A stretch of DNA of 64,000 bases from DATKRB01 sp035532415 (GTDB lineage: Bacteria; Actinomycetota; Acidimicrobiia; Acidimicrobiales; RAAP-2): positions 1 to 64,000 of the forward strand of contig DATKRB010000045.1 in NCBI GenBank assembly GCA_035532415.1. Reading direction: 5' to 3'. The translations under genes and the position numbers were made by a program. How positions within the stretch are numbered: the first letter of the stretch is position 1; every line of letters starts with the position of its first letter. Under the pieces are notes generated by a model, which saw only the letters and a program-made list of their open reading frames with translations, ran no database searches and was not told where the DNA came from. Below, piece after piece: positions 33,729-42,848 of the stretch.

Positions 33729-35771
33729 ATGAAGCGCAACCGCATCGGCATGATCGGCATCCCTGCCGGGGTGGTGGCCATCGTGGTCATGCTGATCGTC
33801 CCGATGCCGTCGTTCATCCTCGACATCCTCATCAGCATGAACATCGCCGGGGCGGTGATCGTGCTGCTGATGAGCATGCACGTGCAGAAGCCGCTGGACT
33901 TCTCGGTCTTCCCGTCTCTCCTGCTGGTGGCCACCATGTTCCGGTTGGCCCTGAACGTCAGCGCCACCCGCCTGATCCTCCTCCACGGCTCCGCCGGCAC
34001 CGTCATCCACTCGTTCGGCAGTTTCGTGGTCGGCGGTTCCCTGGTGGTCGGCCTGGTGGTCTTCCTCATCCTCATCGTGATCCAGTTCGTGGTGGTCACC
34101 TCGGGAGCAGGCCGGGTGGCCGAGGTGGCGGCCCGCTTCACCCTCGATGCCATGCCGGGCAAGCAGATGGCCATCGACGCCGATCTCAATTCGGGGGCCA
34201 TCACCGAGACCGAGGCCAAGCAGCGGCGCAGGGAGATCGCCAACGAGGCCGACTTCTACGGGGCGATGGACGGGGCCTCCAAGTTCGTGCGGGGAGATGC
34301 CATCGCTGCCGTGGTCATCACCGCCATCAACCTGCTCGGCGGCTTCGCGGTGGGCATGGCCCAGCAGCACCTGTCGGCCAGCGCGGCGGTCCACACCTAC
34401 AGCCTGCTGAGCGTGGGCGACGGCCTCGTCTCGCAGATCCCCGCCCTCCTGCTGTCCATCTCCACCGGCCTGGTGGTCACCCGGGCGGCCACCGAGGAAG
34501 ACTTCGGCTCCGACGTGGTCAGCCAGGTCAAGCGGCAGCACCGGGCCGTGCAGGTGGCCGGCGTGGTCATCCTCCTGCTCGCCTTCGTCCCCGGGTTGCC
34601 GCACATCGCCTTCCTAGTGGTCGGCGGGCTGCTCTACTTCGTGTCCGTCCGGATCCGCAATGCGGCCACGGTCGAGACGCCGGCCGAGGAGGTGCCCATT
34701 GCCCTCGAGGTCGACTCGCCCCAAGCGCTGGCCGGGGAGATCCGAGTGGACGCTCTCGAGCTCGAGCTGTCCCTCGACCTCATCGACCTGGTCGACGCGG
34801 CCAAGGGCGGCGACCTGCTCGAACGGGTGAAGGGGCTCCGGCGCAAGATCGCCGGCGACCTTGGGCTCATCGTTCCCCCGGTACGGACCCGCGACAATCT
34901 CGACCTCGGCCCGGGCACCTACGTCATCCGGCTCCACGGGGTGGAGATGGGGCGGGGACAGGCCCCACCCGGCCGCCTGCTGGCCATCGGGGACGGCCTC
35001 GCCGGCCTTCCGGGTGAGGCCACCGTCGAGCCCGTGTTCGGCCTGGCCGCCCGGTGGGTCCCGGCCGAGCTCCGCCAGCAGGCGATCATCGCCGGGGCGA
35101 CGGTGGTCGGCCGGTCGTCGGTCATCACCACCCACCTCGGCGAGGTCGTCGCCGACAATGCCGGGCGCCTGCTCTCCGCCCAGCAGCTGCGCACGCTGCT
35201 CGACCTGGTGAAGGAACGCGAGCCGGTGGTGATGGAGGAGATGGCCGCGGCCCAGGTCGGCCCGGGTGAGCTCCAGAGGGTGCTGTGCGACCTGCTCGAC
35301 GAAGGCGTTCCCATACGGGACCTGGCCCGTATCACCGAGGCGGTCAGCGAGCGGGCCCGGACCTCCAAGGATCCCGAGGCTCTGCTCGAGGCCGCTCGCG
35401 TCGCCCTGGGCCCGGCGATCACCGCGCTCTACGCATCGGACGGCACCCTCGCCGTCATCACCATCGACGCGGTGGACGAACGGGTCCTGGTGGACTCGGT
35501 GAGCCCGAGCGACCACGGGACCGTCCTCGCCGTCGAGCCGGCCCGTGCCGAGAGCCTGGCCGAGCAGGTGAAGGTGCTGGCCGAGCAGGCAGAGGAGCAC
35601 GGCCGCCGGCCCGTGCTCCTCTGCTCGTCACGGCTCCGGAGCGCTGCCCAACGGCTGCTGCGCGGCCCCGTTCCCCGCCTGGGGGTCCTGGCCGTGAACG
35701 AAGTCGGACCTCACGTACAGCTCGAACGAATAGGGACGGTGCACCTTGCCGACGCGATCGCTGCAGTTTGA
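33729..35771 (+). CDS. flhA: Flagellar export protein FlhA
   Basis: Large export-gate subunit, 680 aa from ATG 33729 (GAGG 4 nt upstream; a GTG one codon earlier is possible). The N-terminal half has about eight membrane helices. The FHIPEP family core RLALNVSATRLILLHG and the cytoplasmic loop with GRVAEVAARFTLDAMPGKQMAIDADLNSG and RRREIANEADFYGAMDGASKFVRGDA are clear (partial quotes). The C-terminal half is the export-chaperone docking domain. First gene of the flhA unit. Confidence 0.97.
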   Translation: MKRNRIGMIGIPAGVVAIVVMLIVPMPSFILDILISMNIAGAVIVLLMSMHVQKPLDFSVFPSLLLVATMFRLALNVSATRLILLHGSAGTVIHSFGSFVVGGSLVVGLVVFLILIVIQFVVVTSGAGRVAEVAARFTLDAMPGKQMAIDADLNSGAITETEAKQRRREIANEADFYGAMDGASKFVRGDAIAAVVITAINLLGGFAVGMAQQHLSASAAVHTYSLLSVGDGLVSQIPALLLSISTGLVVTRAATEEDFGSDVVSQVKRQHRAVQVAGVVILLLAFVPGLPHIAFLVVGGLLYFVSVRIRNAATVETPAEEVPIALEVDSPQALAGEIRVDALELELSLDLIDLVDAAKGGDLLERVKGLRRKIAGDLGLIVPPVRTRDNLDLGPGTYVIRLHGVEMGRGQAPPGRLLAIGDGLAGLPGEATVEPVFGLAARWVPAELRQQAIIAGATVVGRSSVITTHLGEVVADNAGRLLSAQQLRTLLDLVKEREPVVMEEMAAAQVGPGELQRVLCDLLDEGVPIRDLARITEAVSERARTSKDPEALLEAARVALGPAITALYASDGTLAVITIDAVDERVLVDSVSPSDHGTVLAVEPARAESLAEQVKVLAEQAEEHGRRPVLLCSSRLRSAAQRLLRGPVPRLGVLAVNEVGPHVQLERIGTVHLADAIAAV

Positions 35772-37242
35772 CGGACCCGACCTCGAGGTGGTCCTCGAGC
35801 AGGCCCTGGCCGAGGCCGGCCCCGGAGGCAAAGTCGTGGCGGCCGACCGGGTCCGCCGGGGCGGCATCGCCGGCTTCTTCGCCCGGGAGCACTTCGAGGT
35901 GACGGTCGAGATCGACGACGCCGGCCGTCGGGAAGGACGGGCCGAGCTCCCGCCGGCGGTTGCGTCGCCCGCACAAAGCGCGGCCGCGGCCGCCACGAAG
36001 CCTGCCGCCACCGATGCCCCTCCGTCGTGGGCGAGGCTGGCCGACGACACAGAGGACGTCGTCGAGCTCTCCCACCAGCGCTCCCCGGCGGTACCGAGGA
36101 CCACCGCGACGAGCGCCGGCACCACGGCCGCTCGCGGGACCTCGACGGTCGGCGCCTCCGTCGAGACGGCCATCGCCGGAAGGACGACGGGCTCGACCGC
36201 CACCGGCGCCGCCTCCACGGGACGCTCGTCGTTCGCCTCGGTACTGGCGGGGATCGCCCGCAGCACCGTGCTCGAGGCCGGCTCGAACGTGGTGGCCGCG
36301 CCGGAGCGGGAGACTGTGACCTCGCCTCGGCCTCACGGCGCCGAGACTGTGACCTCGCCTCGGCCTCACGGCGCCGAGGCCTTTGCCGAAGTGGCGTCGT
36401 CGACGGCCAGTGCGGAGCCGCCCGACGCGGCGCTCGGTGGCGACACCCAGGGCACCCGCGTGACGAGCGGTCGTCGCCCTCCGGTCGCCCCTGCCGCCGG
36501 CGACGGGCAGAGCGGACCCGTCGGTCGAGCGCTGGCCGCCGTCGGCATGCCGGAGGCGCTGCTCCCCCGGCCCGCTGTCCTCGGGTGCCTCGACACCCTG
36601 GTCGCCACCGACGACGCAGAGGCATCCCTCCATCTGGTGCTGACCCGAGCGCTGACCCGGCTCCCCAAGGCGCCGCCGCTCCCCGACGGCGCCGGCCGGC
36701 TCCTGGTGGTGACCGGCGAGCTCGAGCGAGCCCGCGCCCTCGCCGGGCGGTTGGCCGTGGAGGTCGGGCTCGACCCGGCGCAGGTACTGGTGGCGGCGGA
36801 CCGCCGGCCCCGGCGCCGGGTCGACCCCCGTCTCCTGCTCCGCTGCGTCGAGGACGCCGCGGAGCTCACGGCTCGTCGCCGGCGGTCCCGCACCCCGACC
36901 GTGATGGCCATGGACGCCCCCGTCTCGGCCGCTCCGGACCCCTGGGCACCACGCCTCCTCGATACCCTCATGCCCACTGCGGTGTGGGGTGTGGCCTCGG
37001 CCACCCAGAAGGTCGAGGACGTCGCCGCCTGGGCCGAGGCGATCGGCGGCCTCGCTGCCCTCGCCCTCACCGACATGGCCGCCACCGCCAGCCCGGCGCA
37101 GATCCTCGGGCTGGGCATCCCGGTGGCCTCGCTCGACGGCCGGCAGGCCACCCCCGCGCTGTGGGCCGCCTTGCTGATCGGCCGGCTCGTCCTCGGACAG
37201 GCCCGAGGAGCCGGCGCGGACGACCTGGTGCCCCGGCGCTGA
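35746..37242 (+). CDS. FlhF-like protein lacking a P-loop
   Basis: Protein of 498 aa overlapping flhA by 26 nt, start TTG 35746 with low certainty. The N-terminus LQFDGPDLEVVLEQALAEAGPGGKVVAADRVRRGG resembles the FlhF B-domain, and the C-terminal 240 aa follow the FlhF/SRP G-domain layout (LLVVTGELERARALAGRLAVEVGLDPAQVLVAADRR; AVWGVASATQKVEDVAAWAEAIGGLAALALTDM; GIPVASLDG). The GxxGxGKT loop is absent (VTGELERA). The middle is low-complexity Thr/Ala/Ser with an exact 33-nt duplication. FlhF normally places the flagellum, so this may be a non-GTPase placement factor. Family assignment is tentative. Confidence 0.6.
   Translation: MPTRSLQFDGPDLEVVLEQALAEAGPGGKVVAADRVRRGGIAGFFAREHFEVTVEIDDAGRREGRAELPPAVASPAQSAAAAATKPAATDAPPSWARLADDTEDVVELSHQRSPAVPRTTATSAGTTAARGTSTVGASVETAIAGRTTGSTATGAASTGRSSFASVLAGIARSTVLEAGSNVVAAPERETVTSPRPHGAETVTSPRPHGAEAFAEVASSTASAEPPDAALGGDTQGTRVTSGRRPPVAPAAGDGQSGPVGRALAAVGMPEALLPRPAVLGCLDTLVATDDAEASLHLVLTRALTRLPKAPPLPDGAGRLLVVTGELERARALAGRLAVEVGLDPAQVLVAADRRPRRRVDPRLLLRCVEDAAELTARRRRSRTPTVMAMDAPVSAAPDPWAPRLLDTLMPTAVWGVASATQKVEDVAAWAEAIGGLAALALTDMAATASPAQILGLGIPVASLDGRQATPALWAALLIGRLVLGQARGAGADDLVPRR
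36310..36375 (+). repeat. exact 33-nt tandem duplication
   Basis: Two identical 33-nt units (36310-36342 and 36343-36375) in the FlhF-like gene, encoding ETVTSPRPHGA twice in the low-complexity middle. Exact identity suggests a recent event. Confidence 0.9.
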
Positions 37243-37248
37243 TCCGTC

Positions 37249-37635
37249 ATGGGTGTCCGTCGACCGGAGTGGGTGCTCGGTGCTGCGGTACTGGTCTGTT
37301 CCCCGATGCTCCCCGACGTCATGAACGGGAGCGTGCAAACCACGACGGCGCTGGTGCGCTTCCTCGGCGCGCTGGTGGTGTGCTGGGTAGCCGGCGGCAT
37401 CATCACCAACGTGGTCGACCGCTACGCCGGCGCTGCCGCCCAGCGCGTGCAGGGGATGCAGTCCGATCGGGCCGGGCGGGCGCAGGCCGGTACCGCGGAC
37501 GCACCGCTCACGCGCGCAGGTGCCCAGGGTGAGAGCCCCGACCACCCGGATGCGACGGCGGGCCAGAACCAGCCCGTCGTCGGCGGGCGGTCCGGTCACA
37601 CCGGCCCGCCCGGTCAGGGCGGCGTGACCTCCTGA
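37249..37635 (+). CDS. Small single-span membrane protein, unknown
   Basis: 128 aa from ATG 37249, 6 nt after the FlhF-like gene. One or two hydrophobic stretches are visible (VLGAAVLVCSPMLP and LVRFLGALVVCWVAGGIITNVV), followed by a hydrophilic Gly/Gln/Asp tail of about 70 residues. I do not recognise a family. The position between flhA/FlhF-like and csrA suggests a flagellar or envelope accessory role. Confidence 0.65.
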   Translation: MGVRRPEWVLGAAVLVCSPMLPDVMNGSVQTTTALVRFLGALVVCWVAGGIITNVVDRYAGAAAQRVQGMQSDRAGRAQAGTADAPLTRAGAQGESPDHPDATAGQNQPVVGGRSGHTGPPGQGGVTS

Positions 37636-37733
37636 CCGGCTCGAGGTTCTGACCCGATGCCCGGGATACCCCGGCCCCTGCGCTTCTCGCTCCTATACTC
37701 GGCCAAGAGAGCGACGCCGGGAGGAGGCGGCCC

Positions 37734-38072
37734 GTGCTGGTCTTGAGCCGCCGGTCCCACGAGAGCATCCGGATCGGTGACACCATCGTGGTCACCATCC
37801 TCGAGGTCCATGGTGACCACGTCAGGATCGGCATCGAGGCCCCCCGCGACGTCGAGGTGCACCGCCAGGAGATCTACGAGTCGATACAGGAAGCCAACGT
37901 GTCGGCCGCGTCGCCCACCCCCGAGGTCCTGGCCGCCGCCGCCGCCACACTGGGGGGACTGTTCGGTGACGGCGACGAGCGCAGCCGGCGTTCGAGCCGT
38001 CCCGGAGAACACGCCGCTCAGGCAGCCACTGGTCAGGCGGAGGCCGACACCAGCGGCACGGCCACCTCGTAG
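37734..38072 (+). CDS. csrA: Carbon storage/translational regulator CsrA
   Basis: RNA-binding repressor, 112 aa. The first 60 residues are a standard CsrA: MLVLSRRSHESIRIGDTIVVTILEVHGDHVRIGIEAPRDVEVHRQEIYESI (key LVLSRR, GI.AP..V.V.R.E). A 50-residue Ala/Ser-rich tail is unusual. GTG 37734 has GGAGGAGG upstream. A TATACT box (37694-37699) may be its -10. Its 3' end overlaps fliW, encoded on the other strand, by 40 nt. Likely target: the fliC leader. Confidence 0.95.
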   Translation: MLVLSRRSHESIRIGDTIVVTILEVHGDHVRIGIEAPRDVEVHRQEIYESIQEANVSAASPTPEVLAAAAATLGGLFGDGDERSRRSSRPGEHAAQAATGQAEADTSGTATS

Positions 38073-38512
38073 CCCGAGCCGTGCTGGACCAGCTGCGCCG
38101 CGGCGCGGGTCCGGCGGTTCACCACGATGGGCCCGAGCAGGTTCGCCGTCGGGGTCCGACCCCCTTGCGCCAGCGTGACGACGGTGAGGACCACCGCGTC
38201 GTCGGCAGCGAGATCGAGGCGGGCCGCCGCGTCCTCGTCGATCTCCACCTCGTAGTCGGGGAAGAGCAGCCCGGGCGGGACCACGATGAACTCGACGCCG
38301 GGACGATCGAGGGAGCGGAGCCGGCAGAACGGCGCCAGGTGAGGGCCCAGCGGCTCGATGACGAACCGCCGCAGATCCTCGAAGCCGGGAAGCCCGCTGG
38401 CGAAGGTCACCGCCACCTCGGAGGCGGTGGTGCCTCCCGCCCCGGCTGGGCCGTCGAGCAATCCCGGGCCGTCGCGGTCGGTGGTCGCCGGGTTGACACG
38501 GAGTTGGCTCAT
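38033..38512 (-). CDS. fliW: Flagellar assembly factor FliW
   Basis: Antagonist of CsrA that also binds flagellin, 159 aa. Typical features: VTFASGLPGFEDLRRFVIEPLG near the start, DYEVEIDEDAAARLDL, VVTLAQGGRTPTANLLGPIVVNRRTRAAAQLVQHG (partial quote). It is the last gene of flgN-flgK-flgL-fliW. A 25-residue Gly/Thr head precedes the conserved part. Convergent with csrA. Confidence 0.95.
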   Translation of the reverse strand: MSQLRVNPATTDRDGPGLLDGPAGAGGTTASEVAVTFASGLPGFEDLRRFVIEPLGPHLAPFCRLRSLDRPGVEFIVVPPGLLFPDYEVEIDEDAAARLDLAADDAVVLTVVTLAQGGRTPTANLLGPIVVNRRTRAAAQLVQHGSGYEVAVPLVSASA

Positions 38513-38555
38513 CTGGGGTCGCTCGCTTCGCTCGCCGGGTCTGGAGGAAGGTTGC

Positions 38556-39509
38556 TCATCCGAGGAACTGCACCAGCGATGGCTGGATGAGCTGGGACGT
38601 CGCCCACAGGGCGGTCTGGTAGGCGCTCTGTTGGGTCTGCAGGTTGGTGATGGCCTGGGGCAGGTTGACGCTCTGAATGCCGGAGAGCTCCCCGTCGAGT
38701 GCCGCCTGGCTCGAGGTCACCTGCTGCTGCATGGTGGACATCTGCTGGTACTGGGCGCCGAGCTGGGCTGCCTGGTCCTCCACCGTGGCGATGGCGCTGT
38801 CGAGGTTCTTCAGGTCGGGGCCCGCGGCGTTGGCCAGCGACGCCTGGCTGCCGGTGGAGATGTCCTGCGAGATCTGGGCCAGCACGCCGAGGCTGCCCGG
38901 CACCGTGCTGAGCAGCCCGGTCGTCCCGGTGCCGAAGACCTTGTCGCCGGTGACGGCAATGGCCATCGACGTGCCGGGCGCCACCGTCCGGGTCGGGGCG
39001 TTCCCGCCACCCGCGTACGTCCCGTCGGGGTTGAACGCCGTGGTCACGTTGCCGGTGCCGGCAAAGACGGCCTGCCCCGCGTAGGTGGTGTTGGACAGGT
39101 TGAGCAGGGATTGCTGAGCGCTGTTCACCTGGTCGGCAAGCGCCTGCATGGCCCCGGGGGTGCTGGTCAGTGAGGCCACGCTGATCGACAGCACCGTCTG
39201 GCGTACCTGCTGGAGGGTGCTGATGATCTCGTTCATGGTGGAATCCGCCGTCGACAACCACCCCAGCCCGTCGCTGGCGTTCTGGGCATAGGTGTCGGCC
39301 CGGGTCAGCGCCGCGTTGATCTGCATGATGTTCGACGCCTGGGCCGGGTTGTCGGAGGGTTGGTTGACCTGGTTGCCCGTCGACAGCTGCTCCTCGAGCC
39401 GGGCGATGGAGGTCTGGTCGGTGGTCAGATTGGTGACGGCCTGCTGGCCCATCACCGACGGGACCAGCTCGATGGCCGGGAGGGAAACCCCGCTCATGAG
39501 ATCGGTCAT
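38556..39509 (-). CDS. flgL: Hook-filament junction protein FlgL
   Basis: Second junction protein, 317 aa, related to flagellin. N-terminal helix: TNLTTDQTSIARLEEQLSTGNQVNQPSDNPAQASNIMQINAAL (motif LSTGxxVxxPSDxP). C-terminal helix: GIQSVNLPQAITNLQTQQSAYQTALWATSQLIQPSLVQFLG. The middle is short. It lies 37 nt after flgK. Confidence 0.95.
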   Translation of the reverse strand: MTDLMSGVSLPAIELVPSVMGQQAVTNLTTDQTSIARLEEQLSTGNQVNQPSDNPAQASNIMQINAALTRADTYAQNASDGLGWLSTADSTMNEIISTLQQVRQTVLSISVASLTSTPGAMQALADQVNSAQQSLLNLSNTTYAGQAVFAGTGNVTTAFNPDGTYAGGGNAPTRTVAPGTSMAIAVTGDKVFGTGTTGLLSTVPGSLGVLAQISQDISTGSQASLANAAGPDLKNLDSAIATVEDQAAQLGAQYQQMSTMQQQVTSSQAALDGELSGIQSVNLPQAITNLQTQQSAYQTALWATSQLIQPSLVQFLG

Positions 39510-39546
39510 CTGTGCACCCCTTCCATCGTACCGGGGCCGGTGCAGC

Positions 39547-40941
39547 TCACACTGCCGCCAACAAGGACTGGACCATCGTGTCGACGGTGGAGACGACCTT
39601 GGCCGAGGCCTGGTAGGCCTGCTGGTACTGGAGCATGTCGACCGTCTGCTGATCGGTGTTCACCCCGATCACCGATTGCAGCGAGGCCCCGAGCGACTGG
39701 CTGAGCGACTGCTGGGCCTGGCTCTGGCTGGTGACGGTCTGCACGTCGGACCCGAGGTTGGTGATGAACGTCCGGTACGCCTGGTCGGGGCCGGTCGCCG
39801 ACGTGCCCAGCTCGGCCATGGCCTGGGCGTTGGAGCCGTCGTTGGCGCCGTTGGTCGCCGAGCTTGCCGCGGCCAGCAACTGCGGATCGGCCACCACCGC
39901 GGCGTTGACGGCGATGGTGGCCGCGGCTCCGGCGGTCCCCGGCCCGATGGTGAACAGCGGCGCCGAATTATGGGGCCCCACCCCGGCCCCTGCCGCCACG
40001 TCGGTGTTCCCCACGGCGTCGTAACCGTTCCCGAGCTGAGTGTTCACGGTGCCGGCCAGGTCGACGGCCACGGCGTCGAGCTGGCTCCGGTAGGCGGGGA
40101 TGTTGACGTTGACCGCGGTCAGCAGCCCGGCCAGCGTTCCCCCGGTCACCGGCACCGCGGCGCCGGCCGCGTTCGACACCAGCGACGTGGTGAGCGGCGT
40201 GCCGCCCGTGCTGACCGCGAGCGAGTCGGCGGTGTTCCCCTGCACCATGGTGAACCCCCCGATGTAGAGGTCGAGGGCGCCGTTGGCCTGGGCCCGTGCG
40301 GTGATCCCCACGTCCTGCCCGAGCTGGTTCACCAGATTGTTGCGCTGGTCGATCATCGAGTTCGGCTGGGCGCCCGAGGCGATCGACGACACGATGGACT
40401 GGTTGAGGGACGCCACCTGGCCGAGCAGGGCGTTGACCTGCGAGACGGTCGATGCCATCTGGGTGTTCGTGTTGGCCGACGTCTGGGTGAGCTGGGCCGA
40501 GGCCTGGTTGAGGGTGGAGACCAGGTCCTGCGCCTGGTTGACCACCTCGGTCCGGGGCGCGACCTGGGACGGGTTGGTGGCGATGGCGTCCCACGACGAC
40601 CAGAAGGTCGAGAGCTGCGACGACAGGCCGTTGGTTCCCGGCTCGGGGAAGACGGCCTGCACGGTGCTGAGGGTCTGCTGGAGAGCCGATGTGCCGGCCG
40701 AGGACGCCGTGGCAGCGAGGTTGTCGGCACTTAGCACGGCGTCGGAGGCCTGGGCCACCCCGTTCACGTAGGCGCCGCTGCCGATGCCGAGCTGGTCACC
40801 GGACGGGGCGGCCGTGATCTGGGCCTGCTCGGCGGCATACCCGGGGGTGTCGACGTTGGCCAGGTTCTGGGCGACGGCATCCATGGCCGCCCGGGCTGCT
40901 TGCAGGCCTGATCCGGCGATGCCCAATCCCATGTCACCCAT
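39547..40941 (-). CDS. flgK: Hook-filament junction protein FlgK
   Basis: First junction protein, 464 aa. N-terminus: GLGIAGSGLQAARAAMDAVAQNLANVDTPGYAAEQAQITAAP (motif NIANxxTPGY). C-terminus: VNTDQQTVDMLQYQQAYQASAKVVSTVDTMVQSLLAAV. It follows flgN by 15 nt. Length is slightly short for FlgK (usually 450-600). Confidence 0.95.
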   Translation of the reverse strand: MGDMGLGIAGSGLQAARAAMDAVAQNLANVDTPGYAAEQAQITAAPSGDQLGIGSGAYVNGVAQASDAVLSADNLAATASSAGTSALQQTLSTVQAVFPEPGTNGLSSQLSTFWSSWDAIATNPSQVAPRTEVVNQAQDLVSTLNQASAQLTQTSANTNTQMASTVSQVNALLGQVASLNQSIVSSIASGAQPNSMIDQRNNLVNQLGQDVGITARAQANGALDLYIGGFTMVQGNTADSLAVSTGGTPLTTSLVSNAAGAAVPVTGGTLAGLLTAVNVNIPAYRSQLDAVAVDLAGTVNTQLGNGYDAVGNTDVAAGAGVGPHNSAPLFTIGPGTAGAAATIAVNAAVVADPQLLAAASSATNGANDGSNAQAMAELGTSATGPDQAYRTFITNLGSDVQTVTSQSQAQQSLSQSLGASLQSVIGVNTDQQTVDMLQYQQAYQASAKVVSTVDTMVQSLLAAV

Positions 40942-40956
40942 TCGGGTACCTCACGA

Positions 40957-41448
40957 TCAGGCCGTGGCGTTCACGAGGCGGGCGTTGGCCCGCAGGGTCG
41001 GGGGGTTGCCGTCGGGACCGTAGGACGACCCAGGCTGCGCACCCAGGTAGGCAAGGGCGTCGGCCGTGGCCGTCATCCGGCGGGCCAGGATCTCCCGATT
41101 GGCTGCCGACACCCGTTCGATATGGGCGAGATGGTCGAGCATGGCCTGGCGGTGGCCGGCCAGGAGCTCCCGCCACGGTTCCGGCGCCGCGGCCAGATCG
41201 GCCAATTCGGCCAGGGTGGGCGTGGCATCGAGGCCGAGCTCGACGACGAGCTCGGCCACGGCCCGTTCCCGCAGGTGGTCGGCATCGGCCAGGAGCCCGA
41301 CCGCCTGCTCCACCTCCGCGGTGGCCCTGGCCAGCCAGGCATGGTGACCGGCGGCCAGGACGAGGTACTCCTCGGCCAGCTTGAACCCCAGCAGGTCGAG
41401 CACGTCACGCTCGCGCCATAGCAGCGTGGACAGCTTGTCGAAGCCCAT
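40957..41448 (-). CDS. flgN: FlgN-family export chaperone
   Basis: Helical chaperone for FlgK/FlgL, 163 aa: LSTLLWRERDVLDLLGFKLAEEYLVLAAGHHAWLARATAEVEQAV is the FlgN bundle pattern. Identity rests on this and on the position upstream of flgK. There is no ribosome site before ATG 41448, but a FliA/WhiG-type -10 ends 8 nt upstream, so the message is probably leaderless. Confidence 0.82.
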   Translation of the reverse strand: MGFDKLSTLLWRERDVLDLLGFKLAEEYLVLAAGHHAWLARATAEVEQAVGLLADADHLRERAVAELVVELGLDATPTLAELADLAAAPEPWRELLAGHRQAMLDHLAHIERVSAANREILARRMTATADALAYLGAQPGSSYGPDGNPPTLRANARLVNATA

Positions 41449-41456
41449 ATGCGCGT

Positions 41457-41484
41457 GTATCGGCAGGCGCGGACCGGATGTGAA
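41457..41484 (-). promoter_or_regulatory. FliA/WhiG-type promoter of flgN-flgK-flgL-fliW
   Basis: Minus strand TTCA (41484-41481), 16 nt, then GCCGATAC (41464-41457). The eight bases GGGCTTCA match the fliC promoter exactly. Eight nt separate the -10 from ATG 41448, predicting a leaderless transcript. Confidence 0.65.
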
Positions 41485-41523
41485 GCCCCTCTTTCAGGAC
41501 TTCCGACGAGAGTCTCCCGGCGT

Positions 41524-42012
41524 CTACTGCACGATGAAGCCGGTGAAGTACAGGGAGCTGATCTGCTGCGCCCCTTCGCTGATCCCGGCGATCTGCTGGA
41601 ACGAGTGCAGCAAGGCGGCCCGGGCGGCGGTCCGGCCGGCCGGGTTGAGGAGGTCCGCATAGCTCAGCGCGCCGAAGATGGTCAGCTCGGCGTTCAGGAA
41701 TTTCGGGTCGTCCTTGGCGATGGCGGCGGGCGATGCCGGGGCGGTGAGCTGCATGGCCACCGTCACTTGCAGGACGTGCCCGTCCGAGGTGTTGATGGTA
41801 TTGGTGGGGAGGCTGACGATCTGCCCCGCGGGCACGGGTTGGCCTGGCTTGTAATGGGGCGGGAAGAGCATCGGCTTCAGCACCATCACGTAGGCCGCCG
41901 CGCCCACCACCAGGGCGACGACGACGAGGAGCAACTTCTTCGGCCCTCCCTTCTTCTCCTTCTCCGGCTCCTTCACGCCGTCGGCCTGCTCGGGACTCAT
42001 GGTGGCAGTCAT
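41524..42012 (-). CDS. fliL: Flagellar basal body-associated protein FliL
   Basis: Stator-associated membrane protein, 162 aa. A Lys-rich cytoplasmic head (about 1-26), one membrane segment (LLLVVVALVVGAAAYVMVL) and a periplasmic FliL domain with LQVTVAMQLTAP and ISSLYFTGFIVQ at the end. The start shares 1 nt with the motB stop (TGATG). Last gene of flbD-motA-motB-fliL. Confidence 0.92.
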   Translation of the reverse strand: MTATMSPEQADGVKEPEKEKKGGPKKLLLVVVALVVGAAAYVMVLKPMLFPPHYKPGQPVPAGQIVSLPTNTINTSDGHVLQVTVAMQLTAPASPAAIAKDDPKFLNAELTIFGALSYADLLNPAGRTAARAALLHSFQQIAGISEGAQQISSLYFTGFIVQ

Positions 42013-42848
42013 CAGGGTTGGCTCTCTCCGGGTGCGAGGACGACCACGTCGACGCGTCGGTTCTGTGCCTGGTGCGCCGGCGTGTCGTTGGGGACGAGGG
42101 GGCGGGTGTGGCCATAGCCGACGGCGGCCAGCCGGTTCGGGTCGATGCCGTCGACGTGGGTGAGCCGGACCACCACGTGCACGGCCCGCTCGGCGGACAG
42201 CTCCCAGTTGGTGGCGTAGGGGCCGCCGCTGATCGGCTGGTCGTCGGTGTAGCCCTGCACGGCGGCGTTGTTGGTATCGGTGCGCAGAACGGTGGCGATG
42301 GCGTCCACCACGCGGTCCCCCACCGGCCCCAGGTCGGCCGAGTCCACCGCGTAAAACACCGTGTCACTCAGGATCTGCACGACCAGCTCTTGGGTGGTGG
42401 GGGTGGGCGCCGCCCGGCTGATCTGCACGTCGGAGCTCAGGCCCTGGCCGGCCATCGCGGCGTTCAGCTGGTCCTGAATGGCGGCGAGCGACTGGGAGCC
42501 GGGCGGAGCCGGCGGCATGGCGGTGGTCGGTGGCGACGTCGACCCGTGGGTGGGCAAGCCCGGTGCGGACGCCACCTGGTGGATGCCGGACACGTTGCCG
42601 GGGCGGTCCACCAGGCTGTTGTGCTGGAGGAGCCCGGTGTCGTTCTTCGTGACCGTGCCACGACCCGAGAAGGCGCTCTTCAGGCTCACCGCCAGGACCT
42701 CAAACTTCTTCGTGCTGATCGTGCTCAGCGCGAACAGCACGATGAACAGGGCGAGCAGCAGGGTGATCATGTCTGCGTACGTCAGCAGCCAGCGCTCCAT
42801 CCCGGCGTCGTGCTCCTCGGCCTCCTCGTGATGGGTGCGCCGGGCCAT
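42012..42848 (-). CDS. motB: Flagellar stator protein MotB
   Basis: Stator subunit anchored to peptidoglycan, 278 aa. One membrane helix near residues 20-40 carries the proton-binding aspartate (TYADMITLLLALFIVLFA, Asp about 26). The OmpA-like domain is at about 150-265: FYAVDSADLGPVGDRVVDAIATVL, GYTDDQPIS, LSAERAVHVVVRL. Aspartate with this context favours a proton-driven motor, though ion choice is not certain. The start overlaps the motA stop (TGATG). Confidence 0.95.
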   Translation of the reverse strand: MARRTHHEEAEEHDAGMERWLLTYADMITLLLALFIVLFALSTISTKKFEVLAVSLKSAFSGRGTVTKNDTGLLQHNSLVDRPGNVSGIHQVASAPGLPTHGSTSPPTTAMPPAPPGSQSLAAIQDQLNAAMAGQGLSSDVQISRAAPTPTTQELVVQILSDTVFYAVDSADLGPVGDRVVDAIATVLRTDTNNAAVQGYTDDQPISGGPYATNWELSAERAVHVVVRLTHVDGIDPNRLAAVGYGHTRPLVPNDTPAHQAQNRRVDVVVLAPGESQP

